A stretch of 64,000 nt of DNA from Alphaproteobacteria bacterium (GCA_018969425.1 JAGWYJ010000012.1:1-64000), one strand, 5' to 3'; counted from the stretch's first letter, positions 25,122 through 35,937 are shown. Numbers and translations: made by a program. Notes: generated by a model not told the origin, from the letters alone.

Positions 25122-25996
25122 AAGCGACACTTCGCCGGCAGCATCAATCCCAGAACCTTGCCGTCCGACACAACCTGCTCTGCGCCAGCGCAGGTGGGAG
25201 GAGGCGCAACGCCGTCCCGCAGAAACCGGATCTGAGTGTTCATCCAGGCGCCGGCGGCGCCGGGCTCGACGGGATCAAGAAAGGCGATGTCTCCCGATTG
25301 CGCTTCCGCAGCGCATTCAAACAACACTCCGTTTCGGGCGCGCAGCGTCACCGCCGTGCGACCTTCATCGCGCGGATAGGCGCCGGTCACCACCGCTGGC
25401 TGCGCCAATCTCCCGAGACATGCGTCGACCACGGCCAGGGCCTCGATGATCGCCGCGGTGTCCGCCGTATCCGCCTCGGACTGCCCTCTGAACGCGCACC
25501 CGCCGAAGTCGACGCCGTCGAACGTCACCGTAACGACGGCATCGCCCTCCACACCCGCGTCGGAACGACAGGGGCCGGCCTGAACGGAAACGATGAGCGG
25601 CGGGCTCTCAAAAAGATCGGCCCCACGGACCCTGTCGGGCTGGACGATCGGCGCCTCAATCTCCGGCAGACCGGCGCGACGAAACACAAACCACTCGTCA
25701 GCAAGATCGAGCCGCCAATAAGGCTCGTCCCCCGCCGCGTAAAAGGGTGGAGGAAACGCCCACGAAGACGTGTCGACAGGCTTCCCGCCCGCCATAGAGG
25801 CAAGAGAACTCTCTCCGCCGCCCCCGCCCGAGGCATACCGACCGCCTGCGTCCGCAGCCCCGTCGCCTTCAGCGCCGGCCGCGTCGACCGGAGCGGACGT
25901 CTTGTCGCCTCCGATGTCGCAGCCTGACGCGAGAAGCGCCGCCGCAAGACAGCTCAAGCCGGCGGAGCGCCTGAAGTTATCCACAGCCCTGATCAC
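25118..25996 (-). CDS. Secreted lipoprotein of unknown function
   Basis: A 292-residue lipoprotein: signal peptide with lipobox LASGC, lipidated at C26, then a flexible linker rich in glycine, alanine and serine (about 30-70). A C-terminal domain (about 78-292) starts FPPFYAAGDEPYWRLDL when read with small variation. Several cysteines (in GPCRSDAG, FGGCAFRG, VDACLG, FECAA and PTCAG) suggest disulfides. The AGDEPxWxL opening resembles periplasmic COG3650-like proteins; I offer this only as a hint. The start is GTG. No functional claim can be made from context. Confidence 0.65.
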   Translation of the reverse strand: MIRAVDNFRRSAGLSCLAAALLASGCDIGGDKTSAPVDAAGAEGDGAADAGGRYASGGGGGESSLASMAGGKPVDTSSWAFPPPFYAAGDEPYWRLDLADEWFVFRRAGLPEIEAPIVQPDRVRGADLFESPPLIVSVQAGPCRSDAGVEGDAVVTVTFDGVDFGGCAFRGQSEADTADTAAIIEALAVVDACLGRLAQPAVVTGAYPRDEGRTAVTLRARNGVLFECAAEAQSGDIAFLDPVEPGAAGAWMNTQIRFLRDGVAPPPTCAGAEQVVSDGKVLGLMLPAKCRF

Positions 25997-26219
25997 GACC
26001 TGTCATCCCGTTTTCCGACAAGCGATCCTGTTTGGGACTCAGACCGCGGGCGTCACAATGGCGCGGCCCGAACCGACAGGCAAGCGCTCCTGACCCGACG
26101 TCCCCCAAGCGCCAGGACGTCAGCAAGCCCTCGCCTGTCGGGCGGAAACGCAGAGCTCAACGCTCCGCGCCGCGCAGCGCCGGACAGACGCCATCCGGTC
26201 GACCGGAAAAGTGTGTCCG

Positions 26220-28442
26220 TCAGGCCGCCGCCCGCGCCGCCTTAGGGCCGAACCGGGAATAGAACGTCTCGCCCTTGGCCGCCATTTCGCGGAGCAGCGC
26301 GTTGGGCCGGAAACGCTCGCCGTAAAGCTCGGCCATGCGATCGCACTCCGCCACAAAGGCCGGAATGCCGATCTTCAGATCCATGTAGGAGCAAACCCCG
26401 CCCGAATAGGGCGCGAAGCCCCAGGCCAGGATAGACCCCACATCCGCATCGCGAGCATCCGTTATGACCCCCTCCTCGAAGCATCGCGCCACCTCGACGC
26501 ACTGCCTGAAGAGGAACCGACGAACCAGCTCGGCCTTCATCTCCGGAGGGCATTCGGCGACCTTAACCGGAACCTTGCGCCCGATGTCGGGATAGAGCCG
26601 GGACGGCTTTCCCTGCTCATTGTAGTCGTAGAAGCCCTTCCCGGCTTTACGACCGACGCGCCCCTGCGCTTCGGCGATCCAGGCGACAAGATCGCCGACC
26701 GGATCCTGTTCGTAGGAGCGGCCGGTCACCTTGGCGGATTCCCGCCCGATTTTGAGCATCGTATCGATACCGACCGAGTCGGACACTTCGAGCGGCCCCA
26801 TCGGCATGCCAGCCATTCGTCCGACATTCTCCACAATGGCGGGAGCGACGCCCTCGGCTACCATCGTCAAGCCTTCGGTCGGATAGGTTCCAAACACGCG
26901 GGAGGTGTAGAAGCCGCGGAAATCGTTCACCGCAATGGGCGTTTTCCGGATCTTGAGCACGTAGTCCATCGTCTTTGCGAGGGTCTCCTCCGAGGTCTTC
27001 TCCCCCCGAATGATCTCGACCAGCCCCATCCGCTCCACGGGTGAGAAGAAGTGGATGCCGATAAAGTTCTCCGGGCGCACTGAAGCTTCCGCAAGACCCG
27101 TAATCGGCAGAGTCGAGGTGTTGGATCCCATCACGGCGCCTGCGCCAATCACAGCCTCCACCTTAGCCGTCACCTCGGCTTTGATGCCGGGATTTTCGAA
27201 CACCGCCTCAACCACGATGTCCGCGCCCGCAGCGAGCGAATAATCGGTGGTGGGGTGGATGAGCGCCAGAAGGGCTTCACCCTTTTCCTTGCTCATCTTG
27301 CCGCGAGAGACGTCTTTTTCGACGATCCGGCGCGAATAAGCCTTACCCTTCTCGGCGGCCTCTTCGGTCGTATCGATCAGAACGGTTTCTATGCCGGCCT
27401 TGGCCTGAACATAGGCGATGCCGGCTCCCATCAGACCGGCGCCGATCACCACCGCCTTGCGGACGTCGTACACAGGGTAAGAGCCGGGACGGGACGCGCC
27501 CTTGCCGAGCTCCTGCATGGAGAGGAAGAGAGACCGGATCATGCCCTTCGCCTCGGGCGTGGACAGGGTCTTCACAAAATACCGGCTCTCGATTCTGAGA
27601 GCGGCGTCCATGGGAACGCAAAGCCCCTCGTAGACAGCCGAAAGAATATGCTTCTGAGCCGGATAATTGCCCCAGGTCTGCTTGGCGAGCATCGCCGAGC
27701 CGAAGGTGAACACCTGCGAACCGGTCTGAGAGTTCGGAGCGCCGCCAGGCAGCTTGAACTTCGGATCGTCCCACGGCGCCTTGGCCGCTGGATTGGCGAG
27801 CACCCACGCCTTGGCGCGCGCAGTCAGCTCCGCTGCGGGAGCGAGTTCGTGGACGACGCCGTTCGCACGGGCCTGATCAGGCGTCATGGACTCGCCCTGA
27901 AGAAGGAAGGGAGCCGCCGCCTGAGCGCCCATAATGCGCGGCAGACGCTGCGTTCCTCCGCCTCCGGGCATCAGTCCGACCTTCGCCTCGGGCAGCCCCA
28001 GCTGAAGCTTGGGATTATCATTGGCCGCCAGGCGATAATGGCAGGCCAGAACAACTTCGAGACCGCCGCCCAGCGCAAGTCCGTTGACCGCCGCAGCGAC
28101 CGGCTTTCCGCAGGTCTCAAGAGACCGCAGGATGCCGTTCAGAGCGTAGGCGCCGTTGAAGGCGGCGCGAAGACGCGCCTCAGGATCTCCGGGAGCCGCC
28201 TCGCCGGCGCTCCCGCCGCCGCCCAGCTCGCCAAGATCCGCTCCGGCGCAGAAGCCGCTTGTCTTTCCGCTCGTGATGATAAGCCCCTTGATCGAGGCGT
28301 TCGAGGCGACCTCCTTCGCGATGGCCCCTAGATCCGCCACGGCGCGGGCTGTCAGCGTGTTCATCGAACGGCCGGGGACATCAAAGGTCGCGACCGCGAC
28401 GCCGTCGGCGTCGACTTCGAACCGGAATGCTTCCACTTGCAT
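26220..28442 (-). CDS. Multifunctional fatty-acid oxidation enzyme (enoyl-CoA hydratase / 3-hydroxyacyl-CoA dehydrogenase)
   Basis: A 740-residue FadB/FadJ-type enzyme for two steps of beta-oxidation. The N-terminal crotonase domain (about 1-200) has the oxyanion-hole segment [15 protein letters not shown] and the FCAGADL segment. The dehydrogenase part begins with the NAD motif [12 protein letters not shown] near residue 330, has HFFSPVERM near 470, and ends with the C-terminal 3HCDH domains. The start is ATG at 28442 with AGGAGG 7 bases upstream. The thiolase gene ends 11 bases before it, so the two subunits probably form the usual trifunctional complex. Confidence 0.93.
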   Translation of the reverse strand: MQVEAFRFEVDADGVAVATFDVPGRSMNTLTARAVADLGAIAKEVASNASIKGLIITSGKTSGFCAGADLGELGGGGSAGEAAPGDPEARLRAAFNGAYALNGILRSLETCGKPVAAAVNGLALGGGLEVVLACHYRLAANDNPKLQLGLPEAKVGLMPGGGGTQRLPRIMGAQAAAPFLLQGESMTPDQARANGVVHELAPAAELTARAKAWVLANPAAKAPWDDPKFKLPGGAPNSQTGSQVFTFGSAMLAKQTWGNYPAQKHILSAVYEGLCVPMDAALRIESRYFVKTLSTPEAKGMIRSLFLSMQELGKGASRPGSYPVYDVRKAVVIGAGLMGAGIAYVQAKAGIETVLIDTTEEAAEKGKAYSRRIVEKDVSRGKMSKEKGEALLALIHPTTDYSLAAGADIVVEAVFENPGIKAEVTAKVEAVIGAGAVMGSNTSTLPITGLAEASVRPENFIGIHFFSPVERMGLVEIIRGEKTSEETLAKTMDYVLKIRKTPIAVNDFRGFYTSRVFGTYPTEGLTMVAEGVAPAIVENVGRMAGMPMGPLEVSDSVGIDTMLKIGRESAKVTGRSYEQDPVGDLVAWIAEAQGRVGRKAGKGFYDYNEQGKPSRLYPDIGRKVPVKVAECPPEMKAELVRRFLFRQCVEVARCFEEGVITDARDADVGSILAWGFAPYSGGVCSYMDLKIGIPAFVAECDRMAELYGERFRPNALLREMAAKGETFYSRFGPKAARAAA

Positions 28443-28453
28443 CAGCCTGCCTC

Positions 28454-29659
28454 CTAGACGCGTTCGATGACAGTTGCGGTGCCCATGCCGGCGCCTACGC
28501 ACAGCACGGCGAGCGCGGTCTCCTTGTCGGAGCGCTCGAGCTCGTCCAGCACCGTTCCGAGAATCATCCCGCCGGTCGCCCCCAGCGGATGACCCATCGC
28601 GATCGCGCCGCCGTTCACGTTCATTTTCTCGTGCGGGATGTCGAGCGCCTGCATCATTCGCAGCACAACAGAGGCGAAAGCCTCGTTGAGTTCATAGAGA
28701 TCGATGTCTCCGGCCTCCATTCCCAGCTTGCGAAGAAGCTTCTCAGTCACCAGAGACGGCCCGGTGAGCATGATGGACGGCTCCGATCCGATCGACGCAA
28801 AGCCCTTGATCCGAGCGCGCGGCTTGAGCCCGAGCGCCTCACCGGCCTCTCGGGATCCGATGAGCACGCCGGAAGCGCCGTCGACAATGCCCGACGAATT
28901 GCCGGCGTGATGAACGTGATTGACGCGCTCGACTTCGGGATAGCGCTGCTTGACGACATCGTCGAAAGCCATTCCGCCCATGCCCTCGAAGGAGGGCGAG
29001 AGCGCCGCAAGGGTCTGCATCGTCGTATCCCCTCGCACGGTCTCATCCTGAGCAAGCAGGGTCAGGCCGAGCTGGTCGCGAACCGGCACAACAGATCGCG
29101 AGAAACGCCCCTCTTTCCAGGCGCGCGCAGCGCGCCTCTGGCTCTCGACCGCATACGCGTCCACATCATCCCGGGAGAAACCGTATTTCGTGGCGATCAG
29201 GTCAGCGCCGATACCCTGCGGCGCAAAATAGGATTTCATGGCGATTTCAGGATTGCTGGCCCAGGCGCCGCCATTCGAGCCCATCGGCACCCGCGACATC
29301 GCCTCGACGCCGCCTCCGATCGCCATATCGGCCTCGCCTGTCATGACTTTCGCCGCAGCGATGTTGCACGCTTCAAGGCCCGAGGCGCAGAAGCGGTCGA
29401 CCTGGACCCCAGCCGTCGTCTCGGCGTAATCCGCGTTCAGAACAGCGATCCGGGCGATATCAGAGCCCTGTTCGCCGATGGGGGTGACACACCCAAGAAT
29501 GACATCGTCGACCTTTGAGGTGTCGAGCTGATTACGATCTTTAAGCGCCTTCAGAACCTGGGTCGCCAGCTGGAGGGACGTGACCTCGTGAAGGGCGCCG
29601 TTCGACTTGCCCTTTCCGCGGGGCGTACGCACCGCGTCATAAATATAGGCCTCGGCCAT
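28454..29659 (-). CDS. Acetyl-CoA C-acyltransferase (thiolase)
   Basis: A thiolase of about 401 residues that cleaves 3-ketoacyl-CoA in the last step of beta-oxidation. The acyl-accepting cysteine is C91 in [10 protein letters not shown], and the C-terminal active site shows the histidine in [11 protein letters not shown] and the cysteine in LCVGAGMG. I prefer the ATG at 29659, which has AGAGG 9 bases upstream; an ATG at 29668 sits directly on that ribosome-binding site. It lies upstream of the multifunctional enzyme in the same operon. Confidence 0.93.
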   Translation of the reverse strand: MAEAYIYDAVRTPRGKGKSNGALHEVTSLQLATQVLKALKDRNQLDTSKVDDVILGCVTPIGEQGSDIARIAVLNADYAETTAGVQVDRFCASGLEACNIAAAKVMTGEADMAIGGGVEAMSRVPMGSNGGAWASNPEIAMKSYFAPQGIGADLIATKYGFSRDDVDAYAVESQRRAARAWKEGRFSRSVVPVRDQLGLTLLAQDETVRGDTTMQTLAALSPSFEGMGGMAFDDVVKQRYPEVERVNHVHHAGNSSGIVDGASGVLIGSREAGEALGLKPRARIKGFASIGSEPSIMLTGPSLVTEKLLRKLGMEAGDIDLYELNEAFASVVLRMMQALDIPHEKMNVNGGAIAMGHPLGATGGMILGTVLDELERSDKETALAVLCVGAGMGTATVIERV

Positions 29660-29680
29660 ATCGTTCATCCTCTTGATGGA

Positions 29681-29697
29681 GCGACCCCTGAGGTCGC
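29681..29697. promoter_or_regulatory. Short hairpin between acyl-CoA dehydrogenase and thiolase genes
   Basis: GCGACC-CCTGA-GGTCGC, a 6-bp stem in the 119-base gap inside the beta-oxidation gene block. It could attenuate or stabilise the transcript; evidence is weak. Confidence 0.25.
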
Positions 29698-29778
29698 GTC
29701 TTTGGGACCGGCTGGCGTCAACGCCGGACCGAACGGGGCCAGCCCCCCCGCCCAGAGCGGAAACCGTGTCCGCCGCAC

Positions 29779-31563
29779 CTAGAAACTATCGGCGGCGAGG
29801 GCCATCACAGCCCCTGCGCCAGACTTTACCTTTGCGAGATGTGACGTAGCGTCAGGCAAGACCCGCTCGAAGAAATAGCGGGCGGTGACCAGCTTGCCGA
29901 CGCAGAAGCGGTCCCCGGCCGCCGCGCCTGGGAGCGCCGCCTCGGCCATCCGACACCACATATAAGCGAGCGCCGTCAGACCGAAGAGATGAAGATAGTC
30001 GTGGCTGGAGGCGCCGGCGTTGTCAAAATCGCTCATGCCGTTCTGCATCAGCCACATCGTTCCCTCGCGAAGCTGAGCGCTGGCCGACTGAAGCCCGGCG
30101 ACATAGGGCTGGAGACGCTCATCCGCGCCGTGTGCGGCGATAAAGGCGTCCATATCCGCGAAGAAGCTGAAAACGCCCCGGCCCCCGTTGGCTCCAAGCT
30201 TGCGCCCGACCAGATCCAGAGCCTGAACGCCGTTAGTCCCCTCATAGATCAGCGATATCCGGGTGTCGCGGACGAACTGCTCCATCCCCAGCTCGCGGGT
30301 GAACCCGGCTCCGCCGTGAACCTGAAGGGCGTCATTGACCGCCTTGTATCCCCGATCCGTCAGAAACGCCTTGATGACCGGCGTCATCAGAGCCATGCGG
30401 TCCTCAGCCTGCTCGCGGACCTTGGGGTCGGGCGAAACATGAAGAAGATCGCCCTGAAGGGCTGTCCAGTATGCGAAGGCGCGCGCCCCCTCGATGAAGG
30501 CCCGGCAATCCATGAGCTGACGCCGGACATCAGGATGAACGATAATGGGATCAGCCGGCCTGTCCGGGGCTTTCGCTCCGGTGATTGAGCGCCCCTGCAG
30601 GCGATCGCGGGCGAAACTGGCGGCGTTCTGATAGGCGACCTCAGCCTGGGACAGCGCTTGAACGCCCACCCCGAGACGGGCCTCGTTCATCATCACGAAC
30701 ATGGTCTTCATGCCCCTGTGAGGCTCTCCGACCAGGAATCCGCGCGCCCCGTCATAGTTCATGACGCAGGTGGCGTTTCCGTGAATTCCCATCTTCTCCT
30801 CGAGTCCCCCGCAGGCGACCCGGTTTCGTTCGCCAGGCTCGCCTCGGGCGTCGGGGATGAACTTCGGAACGATGAAGAGCGAAATACCCTTCACTCCTTC
30901 GGGCGCGCCGTCTATGCGGGCCAGCACAAGATGGACGATGTTCTCCGCCAGATCGTGCTCGCCGCCCGAAATCCAGATCTTCTGGCCGGTGATGCTGTAG
31001 GCGCCGTCAGAAAGAGGTTGAGCACGCGTTCGGATCAGCCCGAGATCGGTCCCGCACTGAGGCTCGGTCAGGTTCATCGTTCCCGACCACTGACCGGTCG
31101 CCAGTTTGGGAAGATAAAGGCTCTTCTGCTCGTCTGAGCCCCCGGCATGGATGGCCGAATAGGCTCCGTGGGTGAGACCCGGATACATTCCGAAGGCCAT
31201 GTTCGCCGACGAACACATCTCCGAAAAGGCGAGCGCCAGGAGACGCGGAAGTCCCTGCCCCCCATAGGCGGGGTCGGACGAAAGGGTCATCCAGCCCCCC
31301 TCCACCATCGCCGAATAGGCTTTATCGAAGCCGTCCGGGGTCTTCACCGATCCGTCCGGACGACGCACGCACCCCTGACGGTCGCCAACAGCGTTGAGAG
31401 GCTGGAGAACCTCCGATGCGAACTTCGCCCCGCTCTCGAGTATCGCCTCCACCGTGTCAGAGGCGGCCTCGCTGTAACCGGGCAAAGACGAGTAGTCGCT
31501 GATACGAAGAACGTCGTTCAGCAGAAAACGCATGTCCCTAAGCGGCGCCTGGTAACTGGGCAC
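29779..31563 (-). CDS. Acyl-CoA dehydrogenase (long form with C-terminal extension)
   Basis: A 594-residue flavoprotein that oxidises acyl-CoA to trans-2-enoyl-CoA, first step of beta-oxidation. The N-terminal helices begin [18 protein letters not shown], the mid-domain has [13 protein letters not shown] and [10 protein letters not shown], and the C-terminal domain carries the catalytic-region glutamate in [18 protein letters not shown] further C-terminal domain of about 120 residues marks the long subfamily. The start is GTG with GGAGG 9 bases upstream, and its first residues match the family's usual opening. It lies downstream of a MerR regulator on the same strand. Confidence 0.92.
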   Translation of the reverse strand: MPSYQAPLRDMRFLLNDVLRISDYSSLPGYSEAASDTVEAILESGAKFASEVLQPLNAVGDRQGCVRRPDGSVKTPDGFDKAYSAMVEGGWMTLSSDPAYGGQGLPRLLALAFSEMCSSANMAFGMYPGLTHGAYSAIHAGGSDEQKSLYLPKLATGQWSGTMNLTEPQCGTDLGLIRTRAQPLSDGAYSITGQKIWISGGEHDLAENIVHLVLARIDGAPEGVKGISLFIVPKFIPDARGEPGERNRVACGGLEEKMGIHGNATCVMNYDGARGFLVGEPHRGMKTMFVMMNEARLGVGVQALSQAEVAYQNAASFARDRLQGRSITGAKAPDRPADPIIVHPDVRRQLMDCRAFIEGARAFAYWTALQGDLLHVSPDPKVREQAEDRMALMTPVIKAFLTDRGYKAVNDALQVHGGAGFTRELGMEQFVRDTRISLIYEGTNGVQALDLVGRKLGANGGRGVFSFFADMDAFIAAHGADERLQPYVAGLQSASAQLREGTMWLMQNGMSDFDNAGASSHDYLHLFGLTALAYMWCRMAEAALPGAAAGDRFCVGKLVTARYFFERVLPDATSHLAKVKSGAGAVMALAADSF

Positions 31564-31637
31564 GTCCGGTCGCCTCCGTTCAGAAGTGTCCGGACCTCCC
31601 TACCTCCGCTCACGCCGTGGGAAAAGAGGGGAAGAGC

Positions 31638-32093
31638 TCAGCGAGAGGCGACCGCTTCTCCGTCCAGTCCGGCCCGAGCGACCCGGTCATAGGCCCGTGC
31701 AGACTGCTCGGCCTCGCTTCCCGGACCCAGCTCCTTGAGCTTCTGCTCGGTCCATTCGACGCCTTTTCGCAGCATTTCCAGAGCATCTTCAATATCTTCG
31801 CGCTGCTTTTCGAGGTTTCGGATCTGCTCTCGAGACTTCCGAAGGGATAATTTCAGCTGCGCCTGGTGGCCCTCCAGCGTGTAAAGGTCGAGGATCTCCC
31901 GGATGTCGACGAGAGAGAAACCGACCCGCTTGCCCTGAAGGATAAGTTTGAGTCTCGCACGGTCTTTGGCCGAATAAACTCTGTTGAGTCCGTCACGAGC
32001 CGGATGCAGCAAATCCTTGTCTTCATAAAAACGCAGCGCGCGAGGCGTCACCTGGAATTCGCGCGCAAGTTCACTGATCGTATAAGTCTTCAT
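31638..32093 (-). CDS. MerR-family transcriptional regulator
   Basis: A 151-residue MerR regulator. The winged helix-turn-helix occupies residues 1-70 (TISELAREFQVTPRALRFYEDKDLL, shown by its TISELA, TPRALRFYE and RVYSAKDRARL elements), followed by a dimerising coiled coil (about 80-120). No cysteine cluster for metal sensing is present. Its position immediately upstream of the acyl-CoA dehydrogenase, thiolase and FadJ-like genes suggests that it controls fatty-acid or acyl-CoA breakdown, like LiuR/PsrA-type MerR proteins. ATG with GGGGAGG 7 bases upstream. Divergent from the podJ-like gene. Confidence 0.88.
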   Translation of the reverse strand: MKTYTISELAREFQVTPRALRFYEDKDLLHPARDGLNRVYSAKDRARLKLILQGKRVGFSLVDIREILDLYTLEGHQAQLKLSLRKSREQIRNLEKQREDIEDALEMLRKGVEWTEQKLKELGPGSEAEQSARAYDRVARAGLDGEAVASR

Positions 32094-32125
32094 GCAATCG
32101 CCTCCCCTGGTCGTTTCTTTATGCT

Positions 32126-32142
32126 TGGCGATCGGGTCGCCA
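32126..32142. promoter_or_regulatory. Inverted repeat upstream of merR-type gene
   Basis: TGGCGA-TCGGG-TCGCCA (6-bp arms, 5-base centre) lies 33 bases before the MerR start, in the divergent gap. MerR proteins usually bind a dyad between promoter boxes, so this is a candidate operator. Confidence 0.3.
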
Positions 32143-32230
32143 GCCGCGTTTTGTTAACGCTGGGACATGGGTAACGCCTGCCGGGGGGAGGGTCAATCCG
32201 CCGCAGCCCCCGGCTCGCTTGTGAAAATGC

Positions 32231-32246
32231 TTAACCCGCCCTTAAC
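32231..32246 (+). promoter_or_regulatory. CtrA-type binding site before podJ-like gene
   Basis: TTAA (32231-32234), seven bases, then TTAAC (32242-32246): an exact match to the CtrA consensus TTAA-N7-TTAAC. It lies 71 bases upstream of the podJ-like start. A GANTC methylation site (GATTC, 32302-32306) sits between it and the gene. CtrA and CcrM are cell-cycle regulators of alphaproteobacteria. Confidence 0.6.
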
Positions 32247-32316
32247 CGACGCGCTTCCAACTGGCGTTCATGAAACGATTGCGACAGCTTTGCAGCTGTT
32301 CGATTCGGAGCGGCGG

Positions 32317-35300
32317 ATGACCCAGGGACCCTGGAGCGTGAAGGGGATAGACCCCAAGGCGCGCTCAGCGGCGCGCGAGCGCGCGCTGCAGAAGGGACTG
32401 ACTCTCGGCCAGTATCTGAACACCCTCCTTCTGGACGAAGGCGCGGATGAGGAAGACGTCGACGGCTCGCCGTCGTCTTCACCCGCGCGCGCAGAAACCG
32501 GAGACCTCACCCGCATGGCCCGCGAGATCGATGATCTCGCCAGCCGCCTCGAGACCGCCCAGGCCCGGTCGGCGCGAATGATCGCAGGCGTGGATAAGTC
32601 CATCGTCGGCCTGATGGGCAAGGTGGAGGCGACGACCCGGGCGCAGAATGAGGGCGTCGAAAAAGTCTCTCAGGCTCTGGGGGACATTCAGTCAGCTCAG
32701 ACAGCGCTTCGTGAGCGCCTGGACGGTCTCGAGGCGCGTGGAGGAACCGAACAGACGGTTACGGCCGTGCGCACCCTCGAGGCCTCTCTTTCCCGACTTT
32801 CGCAGGCGTTGTCTGACCGGACCGAGGCGCTGGACAGAAGCCAGTCCGATCTGCGACAGGCCCTGGAAGCGAGAGTTGCGGGACTGGCCGGGCAGGTCGC
32901 AGATGTCGCGCGTTCGATCGACACCCATGTCGGATCGGCGATCCGGACGTCCGCCGCCGGCCTCGTGGACCGGGTTGACCGTGTCGAGGCCCAGCTTTCG
33001 GCTGCCGAACGGCGAATGGACGGCGCACTGGGCCGCATCAGCGACGCGGCGACGCGCTATGAGTCGTTTGAGACCAAGACGGAACGCACGCTCGGCGACA
33101 ATGCCTGGCGGATGGAGAGAGCTCTTGAATCGGCGCTCGCACGATCAAGGGCGATGTCCAAGGACCTCCTCGAGCGCGTCGACACCATTGAGGAAAAGAC
33201 CCAGGAAGCCGTCGGCGCCCTTGGGGAGGCGCTCGCCCGCGTCGGCGAACGCCTCAACCGGGCCGAGCGCCGCAGCGAAACCGCCGCAGGGCTTCTCGAG
33301 AAGTCGGTCACCGCCATTGATCAGCGACTTCGCGAAGTCGCCGAGAGAAGCGAAAGCGATATTGACGTCGACCGCCTTCAGGCTCAGCTGCAAAAGCGGT
33401 TCGATGCGCTCGCAGAAGACATGTCTCGCCCGATCGTGGCGGCAAGAGCCGATCTCGAGCGGCGGATGGAAGAGGCCCTCAGAACACAGCAGCCTGACCG
33501 GCTGGACCGCCTCGAGACCAACCTCAGACAGATGCAGGATCGTCTGGCCGAAGCCGAGGCGCGCCAGTCGGGTGCGGTCGAGGCCATGAGCGTTCAGGTC
33601 GAGCGCATGATGCACGCCGTCGAGGAGCGCCTCAGGGATCCGGAGGTTCTCGCTCTCAACGATATTCGGGGAGAGATGACCAGGCTTGCCGACTCCATTG
33701 AGGCGCGACTGGCGGGAGTGGAGACCGCCGACCGCCTGAAAACTGTGGCGTTCGAGGGACTTCGTGCGGACGTCACCCGCATGGAGACCGGGTTCGAGGA
33801 GCGCATAGCTCTTTCCGAACGCCGCAATGTGACCGCTCTCGGGGAAGTCGGCGAGCAGGTCGCTCAGGTGGCCGAACGGATGCAGCGGCGGCACGAAGAG
33901 AGCATTCAGAGACTGAGCAGCCGGATCGAAGAAGTCCGGGGCGGAGCGGAGGATGAGGGCCCCGACATATCCGCGCTGGCGGAACGCTTCGACGAGAGAA
34001 TCAGGGAAAGCGAACGCAGAAGCGCCTCGGCCATCGCCCAGATAGGCGAACAGGTCGCACGGGTGGCCGATCGCCTGCAGTCTCAGCACAAGGATTCGAT
34101 GCGGTCCCTTGAAGGCCTGCTGACGGCAAGCGGACGGGCGCACGAGAGCCGCCTCGCCGACGCACTCGCGGATATGACGCGCCGGCTTGAGGAGATAGGA
34201 GAACAGACGGCAGGCGCCATGACGCCGGTTCACAGCACCATGTCCTCGATCGCCCGGCGGGTCGCACGACTTGAGGATCGCGACGCAGGCGAGGCGGATA
34301 AGCGCGGCGGGCGTCCCTTCCCGCCCGGCTCGTTTCAGCCGTCCGGGGACGGGCTCTACGACGAAGACGTGTCCGAACCTGACCCTTCCGATGACTTCAT
34401 TGCAGATCTTGTTGCAGGCATCACGGCGGAAATTGCCAAGCCGTCGGCGCGACCAAGCGATGCGACGGCCGCACCACGGTCATTCGCAGACATCCAGGCG
34501 GAACGCGCAGGAGCGCTGGCCGGCGCCGGAGAACCGCCTCGTCCTGTGGAAGACATTCTTCCCTTCCAGGAACTCGACGATCTCATAGACGTGGACGAGG
34601 AGTTTCTGGATCCTGACCGTCAGGGCGGGGTCCGCTTCGCGCCTCTGCCGCTCATCGACCCTCCTGCCCCTGCGGCTGATATCTCATCCGAACGCCTGGG
34701 ACGCACGCGTGCAGCCCCGCCCGCGGACGCCGCCGCATCGAGGTCATCGCCGCAGCGGCGCACGCCCGTCGGCGTGCCTCTGGCCGCGTCCGCCGCCATC
34801 GCCCTCGCGGTTGCCGGAGGGACAGCCTGGACCCTTCTACGCGGTAAGCAGGAACCGGCATCGGGGGACGCCGTGCCGCGATCCGACCCCGCCGCACCGG
34901 CAGCTGCGGGACCGGCGCCGACCTCATCCGACGATCTGCTTTTTTCGGGAGGTCCGACCGTAACGGACGAGGCCGGGACGACGCCGCCGACCGTAGCGGG
35001 AGAGCGCGCCACGGCGGCCGAACTCTTTGACGATCCCGATTCGACCGCCGGACAGAAGCGGTTGTCTCTGCCTGCAGGAGCCCCAAAAGGTCCGACCCTC
35101 GCGGCGGCGGTGGAGGCGGGAGACCCCATTGCGCTTTACGACACGGCGCTTGATCTGCTGCGAACAGCAGACAAGGCGCGCGGGGCCCGGATGATGAAGG
35201 AATCCGCCGCCAAGGGGCTCGTGATGGCCCAGTATCAGATGGCGCGGCTGTTCGAGAAAGGTGAAGGCGTTCCGCGGGATCTCGCCGCCTCACGCAGCTG

Positions 35301-35895
35301 GACCGAACAGGCCGCCATCGGAGGCAACGTCAAGGCCATGCATGACCTAGCGGTCTTCTTCGCCGAAGGAGAGGCAGGCCCGCAGAGTTACTCATCCGCA
35401 GCCGAATGGTTCCGTCAGGCCGCCGATGTCGGGGTCGTGGACAGCCAGTATAATCTCGCCCTTCTCTTCGAACAGGGTCAGGGCGTGGCGCGCGACCCGG
35501 CGGAGGCTGCGTTCTGGTATGGTGTCGCCGGCCGTGCAGGTGACGCCGACGGCGCTCGAAAGTCAGAAACGATCCTCGGAGGAATTCCGCGGGATCAGGC
35601 CGACAAGATCCGCACCCTCATCCGTTCCTTCACGCCCAAACAGCCCATAGCAAGGGCCAATGGCGAATTTGGAGCGCGCCCGTGGGACAAGCCGGGGGCG
35701 GACCAGGTCGCCGAGGCCCAGCGCCTGCTGATCCGGCTCGGCTATCTCTCGGGACAGCCAGACGGCCAGATGAACGCGAAAACCTCAGAGGCGATCCGCG
35801 CCTTTGAGACGTCAAAAGGACTTCCGGCGACCGGATCGGTGAGCCCCAACCTGGTCAGACAGCTGCTCGCCGCCACGCTGAACGGCGGCGGATAG
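32317..35895 (+). CDS. PodJ-like polar localisation factor (coiled coil, SEL1 repeats, peptidoglycan-binding domain)
   Basis: A 1192-residue single-pass membrane protein with the architecture of PodJ, which organises the cell pole in Caulobacter relatives. The N-terminal motif WSVKGIDPKARSAARE near residues 5-20 is typical of this family. A very long coiled coil spans about 60-635, an acidic/proline-rich linker follows, and one transmembrane helix lies at about 820-842. The periplasmic part has SEL1 repeats (about 935-1100, for example AQYQMARLFEKGEGVPRD) and a C-terminal PG_binding_1 domain (about 1130-1192). The start is ATG at 32317 with GGAG 6 bases upstream; the open frame before it holds the CtrA site and is non-coding. 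Confidence 0.88.
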   Translation: MTQGPWSVKGIDPKARSAARERALQKGLTLGQYLNTLLLDEGADEEDVDGSPSSSPARAETGDLTRMAREIDDLASRLETAQARSARMIAGVDKSIVGLMGKVEATTRAQNEGVEKVSQALGDIQSAQTALRERLDGLEARGGTEQTVTAVRTLEASLSRLSQALSDRTEALDRSQSDLRQALEARVAGLAGQVADVARSIDTHVGSAIRTSAAGLVDRVDRVEAQLSAAERRMDGALGRISDAATRYESFETKTERTLGDNAWRMERALESALARSRAMSKDLLERVDTIEEKTQEAVGALGEALARVGERLNRAERRSETAAGLLEKSVTAIDQRLREVAERSESDIDVDRLQAQLQKRFDALAEDMSRPIVAARADLERRMEEALRTQQPDRLDRLETNLRQMQDRLAEAEARQSGAVEAMSVQVERMMHAVEERLRDPEVLALNDIRGEMTRLADSIEARLAGVETADRLKTVAFEGLRADVTRMETGFEERIALSERRNVTALGEVGEQVAQVAERMQRRHEESIQRLSSRIEEVRGGAEDEGPDISALAERFDERIRESERRSASAIAQIGEQVARVADRLQSQHKDSMRSLEGLLTASGRAHESRLADALADMTRRLEEIGEQTAGAMTPVHSTMSSIARRVARLEDRDAGEADKRGGRPFPPGSFQPSGDGLYDEDVSEPDPSDDFIADLVAGITAEIAKPSARPSDATAAPRSFADIQAERAGALAGAGEPPRPVEDILPFQELDDLIDVDEEFLDPDRQGGVRFAPLPLIDPPAPAADISSERLGRTRAAPPADAAASRSSPQRRTPVGVPLAASAAIALAVAGGTAWTLLRGKQEPASGDAVPRSDPAAPAAAGPAPTSSDDLLFSGGPTVTDEAGTTPPTVAGERATAAELFDDPDSTAGQKRLSLPAGAPKGPTLAAAVEAGDPIALYDTALDLLRTADKARGARMMKESAAKGLVMAQYQMARLFEKGEGVPRDLAASRSWTEQAAIGGNVKAMHDLAVFFAEGEAGPQSYSSAAEWFRQAADVGVVDSQYNLALLFEQGQGVARDPAEAAFWYGVAGRAGDADGARKSETILGGIPRDQADKIRTLIRSFTPKQPIARANGEFGARPWDKPGADQVAEAQRLLIRLGYLSGQPDGQMNAKTSEAIRAFETSKGLPATGSVSPNLVRQLLAATLNGGG

Positions 35896-35937
35896 ACAGC
35901 AAAGCGCCTGGTTATTTTTCGCATTCTTCCCCACAGT

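Noticed and set aside
26211-27044. Long plus-strand frames opposite the FadJ-like and thiolase genes
   Set aside because: The minus-strand genes carry all catalytic motifs, and the antisense frames show no domain and no ribosome-binding site.
33145-34233. A 362-codon minus-strand frame opposite the podJ-like coiled coil
   Set aside because: The coiled-coil sense frame is well supported, and the antisense frame has biased codon and residue composition typical of GC-rich shadows.
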